DNA from: Chloropicon primus
Taxonomy: Eukaryota > Chlorophyta > Chloropicophyceae > Chloropicales > Chloropicaceae
Assembly (NCBI GenBank): GCA_023205875.1
Contig: CP060756.1
Span: forward strand, 62,001 to 126,000
Length of the DNA stretch: 64,000 nucleotides
Reading direction: 5' to 3'
The notes under the pieces are model-generated. The model was not told the origin of the DNA and made no database searches. It saw only the letters and a program-made list of their open reading frames with translations. Below, piece by piece: positions 19,288-33,593 of this stretch (positions are counted from its first letter, which is position 1; each line of letters begins with the position of its first letter). Position numbers and translations under genes: made by a program.

Positions 19288-21300
19288 ATGGCGTCTCTCA
19301 GGATCACAGTGAAGAGCGTCCGAACCATGGTAAGGACGCGCACGCTTTCGCTTTGGGTTTTCGGTTTTGCTTTTATTTCCTTGAAGAGTTCCTGTCGATT
19401 TTGTATGCGTCCTGCCTACCTGCCTGCCTGCAGTGTTCCTGACCTTGTATGAACAACAACTCTTCTGTGCTCGCTTTCTCAGGTGGCGCACCAGTACTAC
19501 TTCATCATCTGCTTGCACGACGAGCAGCTGGACCCAAGCAGAGGTGGCTCTCGACGGCCGGGCTTGGACCCAAAGCTGAGCGGAACCTCGGACGTCTCGG
19601 ACTTGACCACGAATCCAGGTGAGCTTCCCACTGACTCCACGCCACCAGTCTGGCGTTCGCTGCTGCTCCCTGTTGTACTTGACTCGCCCGCATTATTATT
19701 CTGACACACTGTCACGATCCCTTGTCGCTCATACGTTCCTTCGCCACGACGACGACGGACGACAACAGAGTTCAAGAACAAGACTTTTTACTTTAGCATA
19801 AACTCTAGCGAGGGCGTGAGCGCGGAGAGGTACCTGAAGGAGTCCAGCTTAACGTGCCAGCTGTTTGCGACGGATTCCTCCACTGCGGCGGCGAGCACGA
19901 GCTACGGCACGGAGGCAAAGATTCGTGCCAAGGACAAGGCCTTCACGGACGAGCTCATCCAGTCGAGCACTCACAGTCTCACGGGGGACGAGGTGACCAA
20001 ATTACTGAGTGGCAATGGGGAGACGGTTCAACTTTCGTTCAAGTTTGGCGATGTTGCGGTCATACACGTCGATGCGACTTGCATTCCCACCCAAGCGATC
20101 TTGGAGAACGACACTTGCAGGACGTTCTTGGACGACCTTTACGAGCACCAGAGCGTGTTGTCCACCGTGCAAGAGCAGGCTCGGCATAACAGCGAAGAGT
20201 CGGATCGCTTGAAGGCCCAGTGCTCCGGGCTGACTTACCAGAACAGGCTGCTGCAAGAGGAGGTTTCCGAGATGAGGCAGATTTTAGACGACGAGAGGAA
20301 GGCTGCGAAGGCTGCGCCCCAACTCTCCGGGTGGGAACAAATGTCCTCGGAGGAGCTTTACCAGAGGGCGGAGCAGTCCATAGGCCTGTACAGGAAGGAG
20401 CAAACGAGGAACACGGAGTTGATGCACCAAATGAAGCGAATGCATGCGAAAGCTGTGGAGCACGAGAACGACATGAAGCGCTTCCACGAGCTCCAGGAGG
20501 CTCACACCCTGCAGTCCAAGCAGATTGCTCACTTTGAGAAGGAGAACACGCGGGTGGACCAGTACAAGTCCACGTGCAAGACGCAGGAGAAAATCATAAG
20601 CCGGCTGGAAAGGATGCTTCAAGCTCACTTGGGCGTGAAGGAGAAGCTCGCCAAGACGGAACAGGAACTCCAGGCGAAGATAGAAGAGAACGAGAAGATC
20701 AAGGACGAGGCCAGGCACAACGAGCTGGAGGTCGCGCGGGCAGAGGTCATGACCCTCCACGGGAGCAAGTCTGAGTACGAGACCAAGCTCGTGCAGGCGG
20801 AGAAGATGCAGCTGGCCATGACGATGAGGGCGGAGAAGGCCGAGGTGAGGGCGATGGCCGCTAGGAACGAGCTGATCGAGGCCACGAAGAGGTTTGCTCA
20901 CGAGATCTCGACCCTGAAAGCCAGGCTGGCCGAGAAGGACGCGCAGCTGCTCGGCGGGTTCAACGCCAAGTTTGGGCCGCTGTCTAACAACTTTTCTACG
21001 ACCACCAACGCCTCCAGGGCGCTGCTGACGAATCCCCCGGTGGTGGGTTCCCACGAGGCCCTCGATCCCCTGACGCAGTCCGGCTCCTCCATCGCCGAGG
21101 CTCTGCAGAGGGAAGGGAGCTTGGAGTCTCAAATCGCTCGGGAGTCGCTGGGGTACCGGGATGGGGAGGCAAGGGGTGCCGAAGGTCCCCACGACAGCGA
21201 CCCAAAGCAACCGGAGAGGAACTCTCCCAGCCCCACCACGACTTTAGATCCAGCCACGGCGGTGGGGGCGCAGCCCCAGCAGGCTGCCGCGGTGGCTTGA
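19288..21300 (+). CDS. Coiled-coil protein with C2-like N-terminal head
   Basis: Exons 19288-19329, 19493-19618 (phase 1) and 19769-21300 make 569 residues. Wait-free evidence for the start is an ideal context GGCCACCATGGCG. Exon 2 starts immediately after the AG at 19481-19482, so its true span is 19483-19618 (136 bases). The first about 140 residues are beta-rich (LRITVKSV, HQYYFIICLHDEQ, NKTFYFSIN, VQLSFKFGDVAVIHVDA), consistent with a C2-like domain; about 170-400 is long coiled coil; the tail is Ser/Pro/Gln rich and disordered. I do not recognise the family; a centrosomal or axonemal scaffold is possible. Exon boundaries agree in phase throughout. Confidence 0.65.
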
Positions 21301-21453
21301 CTCCACCCTCGTCGCTTGTCTTTGTAAACCTCACATTGTACTCTACTACTATTATTAAACAAACAAACAAACTGTTTTACACACGCCTCGTCTCGTGACA
21401 ATCTTTGTTACCCACACGCGCAAGGGAAAAGAGCGTCCGGGCATCATGCTCAC

Positions 21454-22284
21454 TCAGGTGACCTTGAAGTTCTCAAACCTCTCCTTCAACTTCTTCGCGA
21501 ACTGGGAGTCTTTCATTCCGCCCCCGGACCCCGAGGCGTTTGCCGCGGCGCCGGGGGAGCCCCTCGGGACGCTCACGAACCCCCTGAGAACCCCCTCGAA
21601 GGTGGTCCTCAGCGGCTCCAGGGTGGCCTTGATGCTCGCCCTGAGGGAGGGAGCGTCCTCGATGTCCAAGGCGTTCGCGGCGAGGGTGACCGCGCCCGCC
21701 ACGCCGACCAAGCCGACCAAGCTTCCGTACGTCAGCGCCCTGAGGCCCGCGAAGAACTGCCTCCTCATGGCCTCCTTGGCCTCTGGCGAAAGCTCCTTTA
21801 TGTGCTCCTGGTTGGCGTACTTTGCGCTCTCCCTGCTGAGCTCCGCGAGGGCCCTCCGTCCCCCACCCAGGTGGATCCTCTGGCCCCTCTGGGCCCCGTA
21901 CAGGGCTCCGGCCGCGCCGTACATGGCCATGTTCGTCGATATCCTCCTCAGGTCCTCCGGGGAGGCGTCCGGCATCGCGGCCTTCACCCTCGTCAGCATC
22001 CTCTTCCTCGCCTGGCTGTCCATCGTCTCGTACCTGCTCTCCTGCTGGAGTATCTCCATCCCCACCTCGAACACGGCCTGAGGCGCTCCCCCCCTCCTCG
22101 CACTCCCCCCTCCTCCTCCTCTTCTCCTCCCTTCCCGTATCCCTCTGAGCTCCTCCTCGCTCAGATTTATCGCACCCTCCTTCGTCCTTCGGAGAAGGTA
22201 TTGGTGCAAGTCCCCTTCGGCCTCAGCCTTGAAGTGAGCCCCTTCCCTCGCCTGCAGCAGCGAGCCCCCGAGAAGCGACGCCAT
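21454..22284 (-). CDS. Predicted two-segment membrane protein, unknown
   Basis: 276 residues from the first ATG. The frame is open for 22 more codons upstream (starting GTG) with hydrophobic residues, so an additional membrane segment or an upstream exon may be missing from this model. Visible hydrophobic stretches are the N-terminus and YGSLVGLVGVAGAVTLAAN (about residue 195). Between them lie Arg-rich linkers, a Gly tract and NMAMYGAAGALYGAQ. The C-terminus is Ser/Gly rich. I do not recognise the family; a mitochondrial or plastid membrane protein is possible. It is divergent from the PTGES2-like gene. Confidence 0.6.
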   Translation of the reverse strand: MASLLGGSLLQAREGAHFKAEAEGDLHQYLLRRTKEGAINLSEEELRGIREGRRRGGGGGSARRGGAPQAVFEVGMEILQQESRYETMDSQARKRMLTRVKAAMPDASPEDLRRISTNMAMYGAAGALYGAQRGQRIHLGGGRRALAELSRESAKYANQEHIKELSPEAKEAMRRQFFAGLRALTYGSLVGLVGVAGAVTLAANALDIEDAPSLRASIKATLEPLRTTFEGVLRGFVSVPRGSPGAAANASGSGGGMKDSQFAKKLKERFENFKVT

Positions 22285-22771
22285 ACCGAGAGAGATACAC
22301 GACACGAAGCCGAGGACGAGGTTTAGGCTCTCCGAAGCCAACCTTCCCACAGCAGCGTATTCTCAACAAGTCACAACAGTTTCGTTCCCCTCTCCCTCCC
22401 TCGCGAACCAACCGGGACTGGGACCACCGAAACCCTTCTCCCCAACCTCCTCGAGCACTCCTCCCGCCAAAATCTTCAACTGAGGTGTCAAAGCAAAGCT
22501 AGCGAGACGTATCCTCGCACTGTATCCCCCAACCGTGCTCCCCTTGTCGTCCCCTTGGCGAAAAACCTTGCCAAAACCCTCTCCTCTCCCTCTCCTCCGC
22601 TTTTGCCTCGTCACCTCGATCGACAGCTGCAGCCAAAAAAAAATCTGGAAGAATTTTTTAGGGTTTTAGGTTTTTAGGGTTTTTGAGGGTTTTCGAGGAG
22701 GAGAACCTGGAGGCGTGTCGTCGTCCGCGATCGATCGACGATTGGTGTGTGTGTGTTGCGCTGTGGAGACG
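22285..22771. promoter_or_regulatory. Shared divergent promoter region with telomere-like repeat
   Basis: About 490 bases between divergent genes. The end nearest the PTGES2-like gene has a telomere-like array (22654-22692) about 80-118 bases upstream of its ATG. No coding signal. Confidence 0.5.
22654..22692 (+). repeat. Degenerate telomere-like TTTTAGGG array
   Basis: Units read TTTTTTAGGG, TTTTAGG, TTTTTAGGG and TTTTTGAGGG in succession, on the same strand as the downstream gene. Same type as the array at 7572. Confidence 0.7.
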
Positions 22772-23863
22772 ATGAGAGGCGTGTGGACCAAGGCTGTGAA
22801 GTTGTTTCATGCCTCCTCGAGGCATGGAATACGGGTAACGCACAACTTGCCTGCGCTCGGGACGGTGCAAGGGAAAACGACGACGTGGACCTTGGAGACC
22901 CTGACGACGAGCTTGGAGAGGAAGGAGGGGGCGTGGACAGGATTCGCGGCGGCGGGGAAGGGGAAGGGGTCGACGGGGGTGGGAAGGGGCGCGAAGGGTC
23001 TGTCGTCCCTGGTGCTCGCGGCCGCGGGGGCGCAGTACGCGGCAGTCCAGGCCGAGACCGAGGATGTCGTGCCTGCCGAGCCTGTCCTGCAGGAAATCCC
23101 CGCCGAACCGATCGTCGTCTACCAGTACGAGGTCTGCCCCTTCTGCAACAAGCTTCGGGCGTTCTTGGACTACCACAACATCCCGTACAAGGTCGTGGAG
23201 GTGAATCCCTTGACCAAGGCGGAGATAAAGGGGATGAAGAAGAACGACGGGAAGCTGAAGGTTCCTATCGTGGGCCTCGAGGGCAGGGAGAAGGTCGCCT
23301 CGGAGCAGATTGTGGACAGCGACAACATCATCGACGAGTTTCAGAGGCTCTTGGGCGGGGACTCGAAGAAGTCTTGGTTCGGGGGCGGCAAGAGCAAGGC
23401 GGAGGAGGAGGACGTCGCCAGGTGGAGGACCTGGGTCAACGAGAGGTTTGTTCACATCCTGACCGTGAACATCTACAGAAGCGTGGAGGAGTCGTTCGAG
23501 ACTTTCGACTACATCTCGGATCAGGGGAACTTTGGATTCTTCGCCAGAGAGGCGGCTAGGTACGGGGGGGCGGGAATCATGTACGTGGTGTCGAAGAACA
23601 TCAAGAAGAAGAGAGACTTGCCGGGGGAGGAGAGGGCCCACCTCTACGAGGCCGCAAAGTTGTGGATGGACGGCATGAACGGAATGGATTTTCACGGGGG
23701 AAAGAAGCCGGATTTGGCCGACCTTTCGGTCTACGGGGTGATCAGAGCCGTCGAGGGCTTCCAGTCTTTCAAGGACATGCTCGCCAACACAAACATCGGG
23801 CCTTGGTACTTCCGAGTCAAGGAGGCCATCGGCACCTCTGCGAGGACCAACCCTGTTGTGTGA
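22772..23863 (+). CDS. PTGES2: PTGES2-like glutaredoxin/GST-fold protein
   Basis: 363 residues from the first ATG. A basic, hydroxyl-rich leader (1-80) suggests mitochondrial or plastid import. Next comes a hydrophobic stretch (SSLVLAAAGAQYAAVQA) and the glutaredoxin-type domain with CPFC (122-125), KVPIV and a GST-like C-terminal domain ending DLADLSVYGVIRAVEG, which is characteristic of membrane-associated prostaglandin E synthase 2. In organisms without prostaglandins the role is unknown; a thiol-dependent redox function is likely. Length and order match the family. No intron. Confidence 0.88.
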   Translation: MRGVWTKAVKLFHASSRHGIRVTHNLPALGTVQGKTTTWTLETLTTSLERKEGAWTGFAAAGKGKGSTGVGRGAKGLSSLVLAAAGAQYAAVQAETEDVVPAEPVLQEIPAEPIVVYQYEVCPFCNKLRAFLDYHNIPYKVVEVNPLTKAEIKGMKKNDGKLKVPIVGLEGREKVASEQIVDSDNIIDEFQRLLGGDSKKSWFGGGKSKAEEEDVARWRTWVNERFVHILTVNIYRSVEESFETFDYISDQGNFGFFAREAARYGGAGIMYVVSKNIKKKRDLPGEERAHLYEAAKLWMDGMNGMDFHGGKKPDLADLSVYGVIRAVEGFQSFKDMLANTNIGPWYFRVKEAIGTSARTNPVV

Positions 23864-24036
23864 GGAGCCGGACCGCTTCTTAAGATTATTACGTTATTTA
23901 TCGCGTCTTGATTCGATTCTTTTGCTTGATTTTATTTCTTTGTGTGATTATTACATCCCTGGCGTGAGTGAGGGATGCCTCCTCGATCGACCACCCTCTT
24001 CACCGTCTCCATCCTCTGTCGCCGCGGAAGAGATGA

Positions 24037-24042
24037 CGCTGG

Positions 24043-24076
<34 letters not shown>

Positions 24077-24546
24077 ATTGGTGATGCTGCTGCTGCTGCT
24101 GTTGTGCTGTTGTGCTGCTGCTGCTGATGATGATGATGTTGGTGATGTTGGTACTATTGGTGATGATGATGATGCTATTGGTGATGTTGCTTATGTTGGT
24201 GCTGCTGTTGCTGTTGTGCTGTTGCTGCTGCTGCTGATGATGATGTTGGTGATGCTGCTGCTGCTGTTGTGCTGTTGCTGCTGCTGCTGATGATGATGTT
24301 GGTGATGCTGCTGCTGCTGTTGTGCTGCTGCTGCTGCTGCTGCTGATGTTGGTGATGCTGCTGCTGCTGTTGTGCTGTTGCTGCTGATGATGATGATGTT
24401 GGTGATGCTGCTGCTGCTGTTGTGCTGTTGCTGCTGATGATGATGATGATGTTGGTGATGCTGCTGCTGCTGTTGTGCTGCTGCTGCTGCTGATGATGAT
24501 GATGTTGGTGATGCTGGTGCTATTGGTGATGTTTGGTGATGTTTGA
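24037..24546. repeat. Compound CTG/GAT/GTT trinucleotide satellite
   Basis: About 510 bases of CTG (and TTG, GTG) triplets interrupted by GAT runs and TTGGTGATG. A higher-order unit of roughly 60 bases recurs (GATGATGTTGGTGATG followed by CTG repeats and TGTTGTGCTGTTG). Frames through it are just poly-Leu/Ser/Gln and are not genes. Confidence 0.9.
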
Positions 24547-24836
24547 TGTCCCGATCTCCATGTCGCGTCGTGGAGACCGCCCCCGCGCCAGTTCAAACCC
24601 CTCGTCTCCTGCGTCGTGTGTTGGATTTGGATTTAAAATCACAGCACCTGTTCTCTACACCGCCATTTTTCCTCCCTGTGGTTTATGTCTCGTCTCTTGG
24701 TTCTCCAAGATCCCACCTTTGCCCCTTTTCCTTAATCCAATCCAAGACAGACACACCCAACCCAAAAGACGAAGCCCCAAAGGCACTCCTAGGTTTTGTC
24801 TTCCCGACCGGAGACGACGCAGCGAGCAGACACAGA

Positions 24837-24875
24837 AGCGACGAGACAAGCGACGAGACAAGCGACGAGACAGCG
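24837..24875. repeat. Tandem 12-base repeat GCGACGAGACAA
   Basis: Three near-perfect copies just upstream of the centrin leader. Confidence 0.7.
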
Positions 24876-25311
24876 AGGGCAAAGACTCTGGCGCCTTCGT
24901 ACTTTCAACCTCTACTTTACTCTTACCACACCACAAGACAAAGACTTGGTTGCGTCTACGCACGCATAAGCATTGAAGAACAAACGTAACGTAAGTGAAC
25001 ACACACACACACACACACGGAGGGGTGGACACACGCAGGGCGGGAGCGCGAGAATAGGACGATCGATCGAACGAGGGAGAGACCCTGCCTGGCTGGAGGA
25101 GAAACCAAGTTCGCACCTTGGGGGGCAAGGGGAGGTGCCTCTTGAGGACCTCGAACTTGGCACCAAGTACCAAGAACGTCGAAAGGCCGGTTGGCGGAAG
25201 CTGCCGCGGACTTTGCGTGGGTCCGTCTTGTTCCCTCGAGGCCTCGAAAGATCTAGGAGCGTGTTCAAAACTGACAGACCATTGGGTCTTGTTTCTTTCG
25301 TCCCAGTTTGA

Positions 25312-26029
<718 letters not shown>

Positions 26030-26249
26030 GGAAGGGGAACGCAAGGAATCTTTCGAGGAAGGCCTGGCCAGAACATCAAATGAAAACGCTTGTAAATTGA
26101 AGTTTATCCGAACAAAAAAAAATATACGGCTTGGACGGCGACGACGTCATCGCGGAACACACGCGCGCGTGGATCTCCAAAGAGGGGTGTGGTATACCTA
26201 TATATTACAGAAGGGTTCGCAGACACGGACCCGGTGCCCGCAAAAAAAC

Positions 26250-29932
<3,683 letters not shown>

Positions 29933-30044
29933 CCTTGAGGAGATAATGAGAAGAAGATACCTTTTCTCTCTAGAATTTTTCATTGAAAAAGAAAAAGAGT
30001 TGATAGACTTACACAAAATGCGAAAACACACATTGAGAAACCTT

Positions 30045-32633
30045 TTAGACGTGCAATTGGGTCTTGATGATGCCAATCGACTTCTTAATCTCCCGATAGA
30101 GCGCACTATTCTTCTCCGACTTGGGTTTCAGGTGCAGCAAAATTTGGTCTACGGCGAGACTAACCGCCTCCGAGGGAAGCGACCGGTCGGCACAAATTTG
30201 GAGCGTCGTCATCAAGTGCACGCAGCTGGAAATAAGCTCCCTCACCTTCTTCTCGTCTTCCTTCGGCTGCTGGCCCTTCCCGCGACTTCCCTTCTTCTTG
30301 ACGGCTTTCAGCTTGGCGTTTCCAATCTTCTGGGCTTCCGCGACGATGCTCTTTGCGTGCTGCACAACGTCGCTGTTGCTCAGTTTCTGCATCTGAAGCA
30401 AAGGAGACTGGAACTGCTGCGAGGGGTTCTGCACGAACACCTGCGAAACGAGTCGGTACTGGCTCACAGAGACCCTCTGCTGAAGCCGCACCAGGGCTGA
30501 CTTGAGCCTGTCATTGCACTCTCGCAGGTTTCTTACCTGCAGAGCGTAGTTCTGCTGGAATTGCTTGGAGGTGCACCCATTCTCGTCCAAGTGCAGATTT
30601 CCTTCTGCCTCGTCGTTCATCTGCTTCAGCTCGCCAAGGAGCCGCTGCTTCAGGTCCAAGAGGTGGTCGACCTGAGCAAGGGACCGCATGTCCATCTCCC
30701 TCGAGTCGAGCTGGTTCGTCGGGGTGTACGACACGATTGGCTCGACCTCCGCAATGGCCGAGATCCCTTGCCTCCGCGGGGTGAACATGGCCGGCTCGGA
30801 CACGTTCAGTGGTTCCAGCTTCGGCTTCCGTATTGGTACAAGGGGTGTCGTCTCTGTGCTCGTCCGGGCCATGATGTGGACGTCCTCGAGCTGCTGGACA
30901 CCAAGCTCCTGCCGGTCAAACTGCACGCGGTACTTGCTATTCGAGTGGTCTACCGTCAAGATAGAACCGTCGTGGATCTGCCCCGTTGCTGGGTGACGTG
31001 CCGTCACGCGTTGGCCCACGATGAGCGGACGGGGCAGGTCCGAAGGGATCTCGGATGGATCCTTTTCCTTGAACTGCTTGCGCACGCCGGCTCTGTACGC
31101 TTCGAGCTCTGCCCTTTCCTCGTGCAAGAACTGCAGCGAGAGCCTCCTGGGCTTGCCCAGAGACCTTCTTATCATTGCCCACTCCGTCCTCTGCAGGGTC
31201 TTGCACTTGCTGCCGATTCCGGCGTGATCCAAGAAGTCCTTGAACGTGTTCTTCTCGAACCAAAGCTTGTCTATGGCGCTGTAGAACCACTCGTAGTAGC
31301 ACCACCTCCTCATGGAGGGACACAAGCAGTTCTGAATCTTGTTCAAAACGGTTCCTGGCGGGGCGTGAATCTTCTCCCCCCAGCCCAGGAGCCCATCCAG
31401 AGAGCTCTGCAGCTTGAGCTGCCTCTCCAGGACCTTGGCGTTCGGAGAGGAGGCGCCCTTGAACGCCGAGAACCGCTTGTGCAACTTCATCAAGGGAGAA
31501 AGAGGACCAAGGTACCTCCTGTGATCGGGCTTCCTTCTGTTCCTTGGCTTCACCTGCGGGCCCAAGCCCGAGAGCTCCTTCAGGGGCTGCGTCCTGAGGC
31601 TGTCCATGAGACTCTTGTGCTGCTTCTTGGGCGTGGACTTTGGAGTGGAGGCCCTGCTGCCCTTGCCCTTCTTCTGCGGCTTGCCCGAGGAATCGTTGCT
31701 GGTGGTCGCCAACCCAAGCAGCGCAGAGGCTGCCGTCGCGTCGTCCGCAAAGAGCCTCTTCCGCGGCTTGGGAGACTGGCCACCCCGGCCCGCCTTGGTG
31801 CCCACCGCGTTCTGCTCGAGCTTCGACTGGGGGGTCCCCGGGTTCGACCGGCTCACACTGGCGGCCTGGGCCAACGTTTCGATGACGTTGGACATGAGCA
31901 CGTCTGGCGACTTTGCTTTCGGCTTCTCCTTTTCTGGCGACACCGCCGGCCTGACCTGCTGCGCAGGCCTCTTCTTCCGGTCAGACCTCTTCCCTGACGA
32001 AGCCCAGGCCTTTAGGTTGCCCTCCACTGGTTCTCCCTCCTTCCCGCCCTCCCCTTCTTGCACGAACGGAGCGATCGTCTTTTCCTTCGCCGGTGTCCCG
32101 TTCACTTCGGCCGAGGCCCTCCCGCCGTTCAGCTTGGCGGAGTAAGCCTGCAGGAGGCCCCCCGCGGAGGTGTCCTGCTTCTTGAGGTACTCCTCGTTCA
32201 AGTCGTAGAAGCCCCGAACCTCCTCCTCGGTCCTCGCGTGCTTCAACTTGTCGCACACTTGCTTCCACTCCTCCTCGCCGTGCTCCTTGAAAGCGTTGAA
32301 AAAGTCGCTCACCTCCCCGTCCTCCCAGACCCGTCGGCTGTCCCAGCCGGAGTGGTCGGCCCCGTGGCCGTTCCTCTCCCCTTCACCGCCCTCGTGAAGC
32401 CCGTTCCCGTTCCCGTTCCCGTTCTCGTTCTCCACTCCGTCCTCCGCCAGGTCCTGCACCATGGCGGTGGCGGTGGTGGCCTTCTTCAGGTCCTCCACGT
32501 CCTTGGCGATTTCAACTCCCTCTCGCTTCAGGTCCCCCCCCTCCTCCTCGTCCACCTCCATGGCCTCGTTCGCCAGGTCTGGAAGAGCTTTGGCGAAATC
32601 GAGGAGGTCATTCCCCTCCTCCTCTTCCGTCAT
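30045..32633 (-). CDS. LIN9: LIN9/ALWAYS EARLY, DREAM/MuvB core subunit
   Basis: 862 residues from an ATG. An acidic N-terminus is followed by a SANT-like segment (WEDGEVSDFFNAFKEHGEEEWKQV, about 110-150), a Lys/Ser-rich linker, and the DIRP domain (about 430-560: WCYYEWFYSAIDKLWFEKN, DFLDHAGIG, EWAMIRRSLGKPRR). Then comes the LIN9 tudor-like part (GQRVTARHPATGQIHDG, VQFDRQELGVQQLEDV) and long C-terminal coiled coil. In plants ALY proteins and in animals LIN9 belong to a repressive/activating complex with RBR and MYB factors that times cell-cycle genes. No intron. The neighbouring intergenic region to 33593 holds only repeats. Confidence 0.92.
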   Translation of the reverse strand: MTEEEEGNDLLDFAKALPDLANEAMEVDEEEGGDLKREGVEIAKDVEDLKKATTATAMVQDLAEDGVENENGNGNGNGLHEGGEGERNGHGADHSGWDSRRVWEDGEVSDFFNAFKEHGEEEWKQVCDKLKHARTEEEVRGFYDLNEEYLKKQDTSAGGLLQAYSAKLNGGRASAEVNGTPAKEKTIAPFVQEGEGGKEGEPVEGNLKAWASSGKRSDRKKRPAQQVRPAVSPEKEKPKAKSPDVLMSNVIETLAQAASVSRSNPGTPQSKLEQNAVGTKAGRGGQSPKPRKRLFADDATAASALLGLATTSNDSSGKPQKKGKGSRASTPKSTPKKQHKSLMDSLRTQPLKELSGLGPQVKPRNRRKPDHRRYLGPLSPLMKLHKRFSAFKGASSPNAKVLERQLKLQSSLDGLLGWGEKIHAPPGTVLNKIQNCLCPSMRRWCYYEWFYSAIDKLWFEKNTFKDFLDHAGIGSKCKTLQRTEWAMIRRSLGKPRRLSLQFLHEERAELEAYRAGVRKQFKEKDPSEIPSDLPRPLIVGQRVTARHPATGQIHDGSILTVDHSNSKYRVQFDRQELGVQQLEDVHIMARTSTETTPLVPIRKPKLEPLNVSEPAMFTPRRQGISAIAEVEPIVSYTPTNQLDSREMDMRSLAQVDHLLDLKQRLLGELKQMNDEAEGNLHLDENGCTSKQFQQNYALQVRNLRECNDRLKSALVRLQQRVSVSQYRLVSQVFVQNPSQQFQSPLLQMQKLSNSDVVQHAKSIVAEAQKIGNAKLKAVKKKGSRGKGQQPKEDEKKVRELISSCVHLMTTLQICADRSLPSEAVSLAVDQILLHLKPKSEKNSALYREIKKSIGIIKTQLHV

Positions 32634-33593
32634 CTCTTCTGCCTCGGATCAAGCCCAAACTTTCTTTCCGCCCCACACGCCACGCCACGCACGACGTCGA
32701 CGATTGACACAGAGAGAGAGAGAGAGACAAGTCCTTCCTGGTGTCAATCCAATCCACTCCCCCTCCACGCCAACCCCCCCCACACACACCACACCCAGCG
32801 TGCGGTTCCCGTCCCCCTGTCCCTTATCCTCCGTCCCCGTCCCCCCTCCCTCTTGCTCCTCCCCTCGGCGTCCCTCCCGTCCCTCCCGTCGCGTCGCGTC
32901 GTTTGGTTTGCTTCGGTTCAGTTCGGTTTGGTTTGGTGTGGTGTGTGTTCCTCGTCCTCGTCCTCGTCCTCGTCGTCGTCCTCGTCGTCGTTCTGTCTCC
33001 TGTCCCCTCTCCGCCTTTCCCTCCCTCCGCCCGGTGCGTCGTCCGGGTGAGTGACAGATAAAACCAAACCTCACGTCCCTCGCGTCGCGCCTTCTTCTTC
33101 TTGTTCTTCTTCTTGTTCTTCTTCTTCTTCTTGTTCTTCTTCTTGTTGGAGAGAAGGGAACAAGAACACCTTGGGGTGCCGGCTCTCTCCTTGTCCTCTT
33201 TTCTTTTCTTGGGCCCTCCGGAGGGCGTCTCGGTCTCTCTCTCTTGGGTTTGAATAAGGAAAACCCCTCCTCCATTCGAACCCCCGCAACGGTCGGTCGA
33301 CGAGAGAGGGGACCGAGGAGGGACGGCCGAGCCGAGGAGGGAGCCCAGGACAGGAGGGGCGACATGGAACATGGAACATGGAACATGCAACGCGCTTGGG
33401 AGGAGGGGAGGGGAGGGGTTCACGAGAACTTGAAGGGGAAATACAGAGTTCAACTCCGGGTTGGGGGGAACGGAGAGGGACCACGAGGCAGAACTGCACG
33501 TCCGTTACGCCTCTTTTGCTTTGGTCTTGCCCAAGATGTTTGCATAATAATACGATTTATTGCTTTCTTAGATTATGGCGGCGGGGACTCCTC
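32634..33593. other. Intergenic: LIN9 leader, kdsB 3' region, simple repeats
   Basis: No gene supported over 960 bases. Contains CTC/GTC repeats (about 32950-32996), CTT/GTT repeats (33088-33148) and a tandem GGAACAT (33363-33392). The frames here are Arg/Ser/Pro-rich translations of those repeats. Confidence 0.55.
33088..33148. repeat. CTT/GTT trinucleotide repeat
   Basis: About 20 triplets of CTT with regular GTT interruptions, between LIN9 and the CMP-Kdo synthetase gene. Confidence 0.85.

Noticed and set aside
24075-24596. Poly-Ser/Gln/Asn frame in the trinucleotide repeat
   Set aside because: Translation of a repeat; every frame gives a homopolymer-like product.
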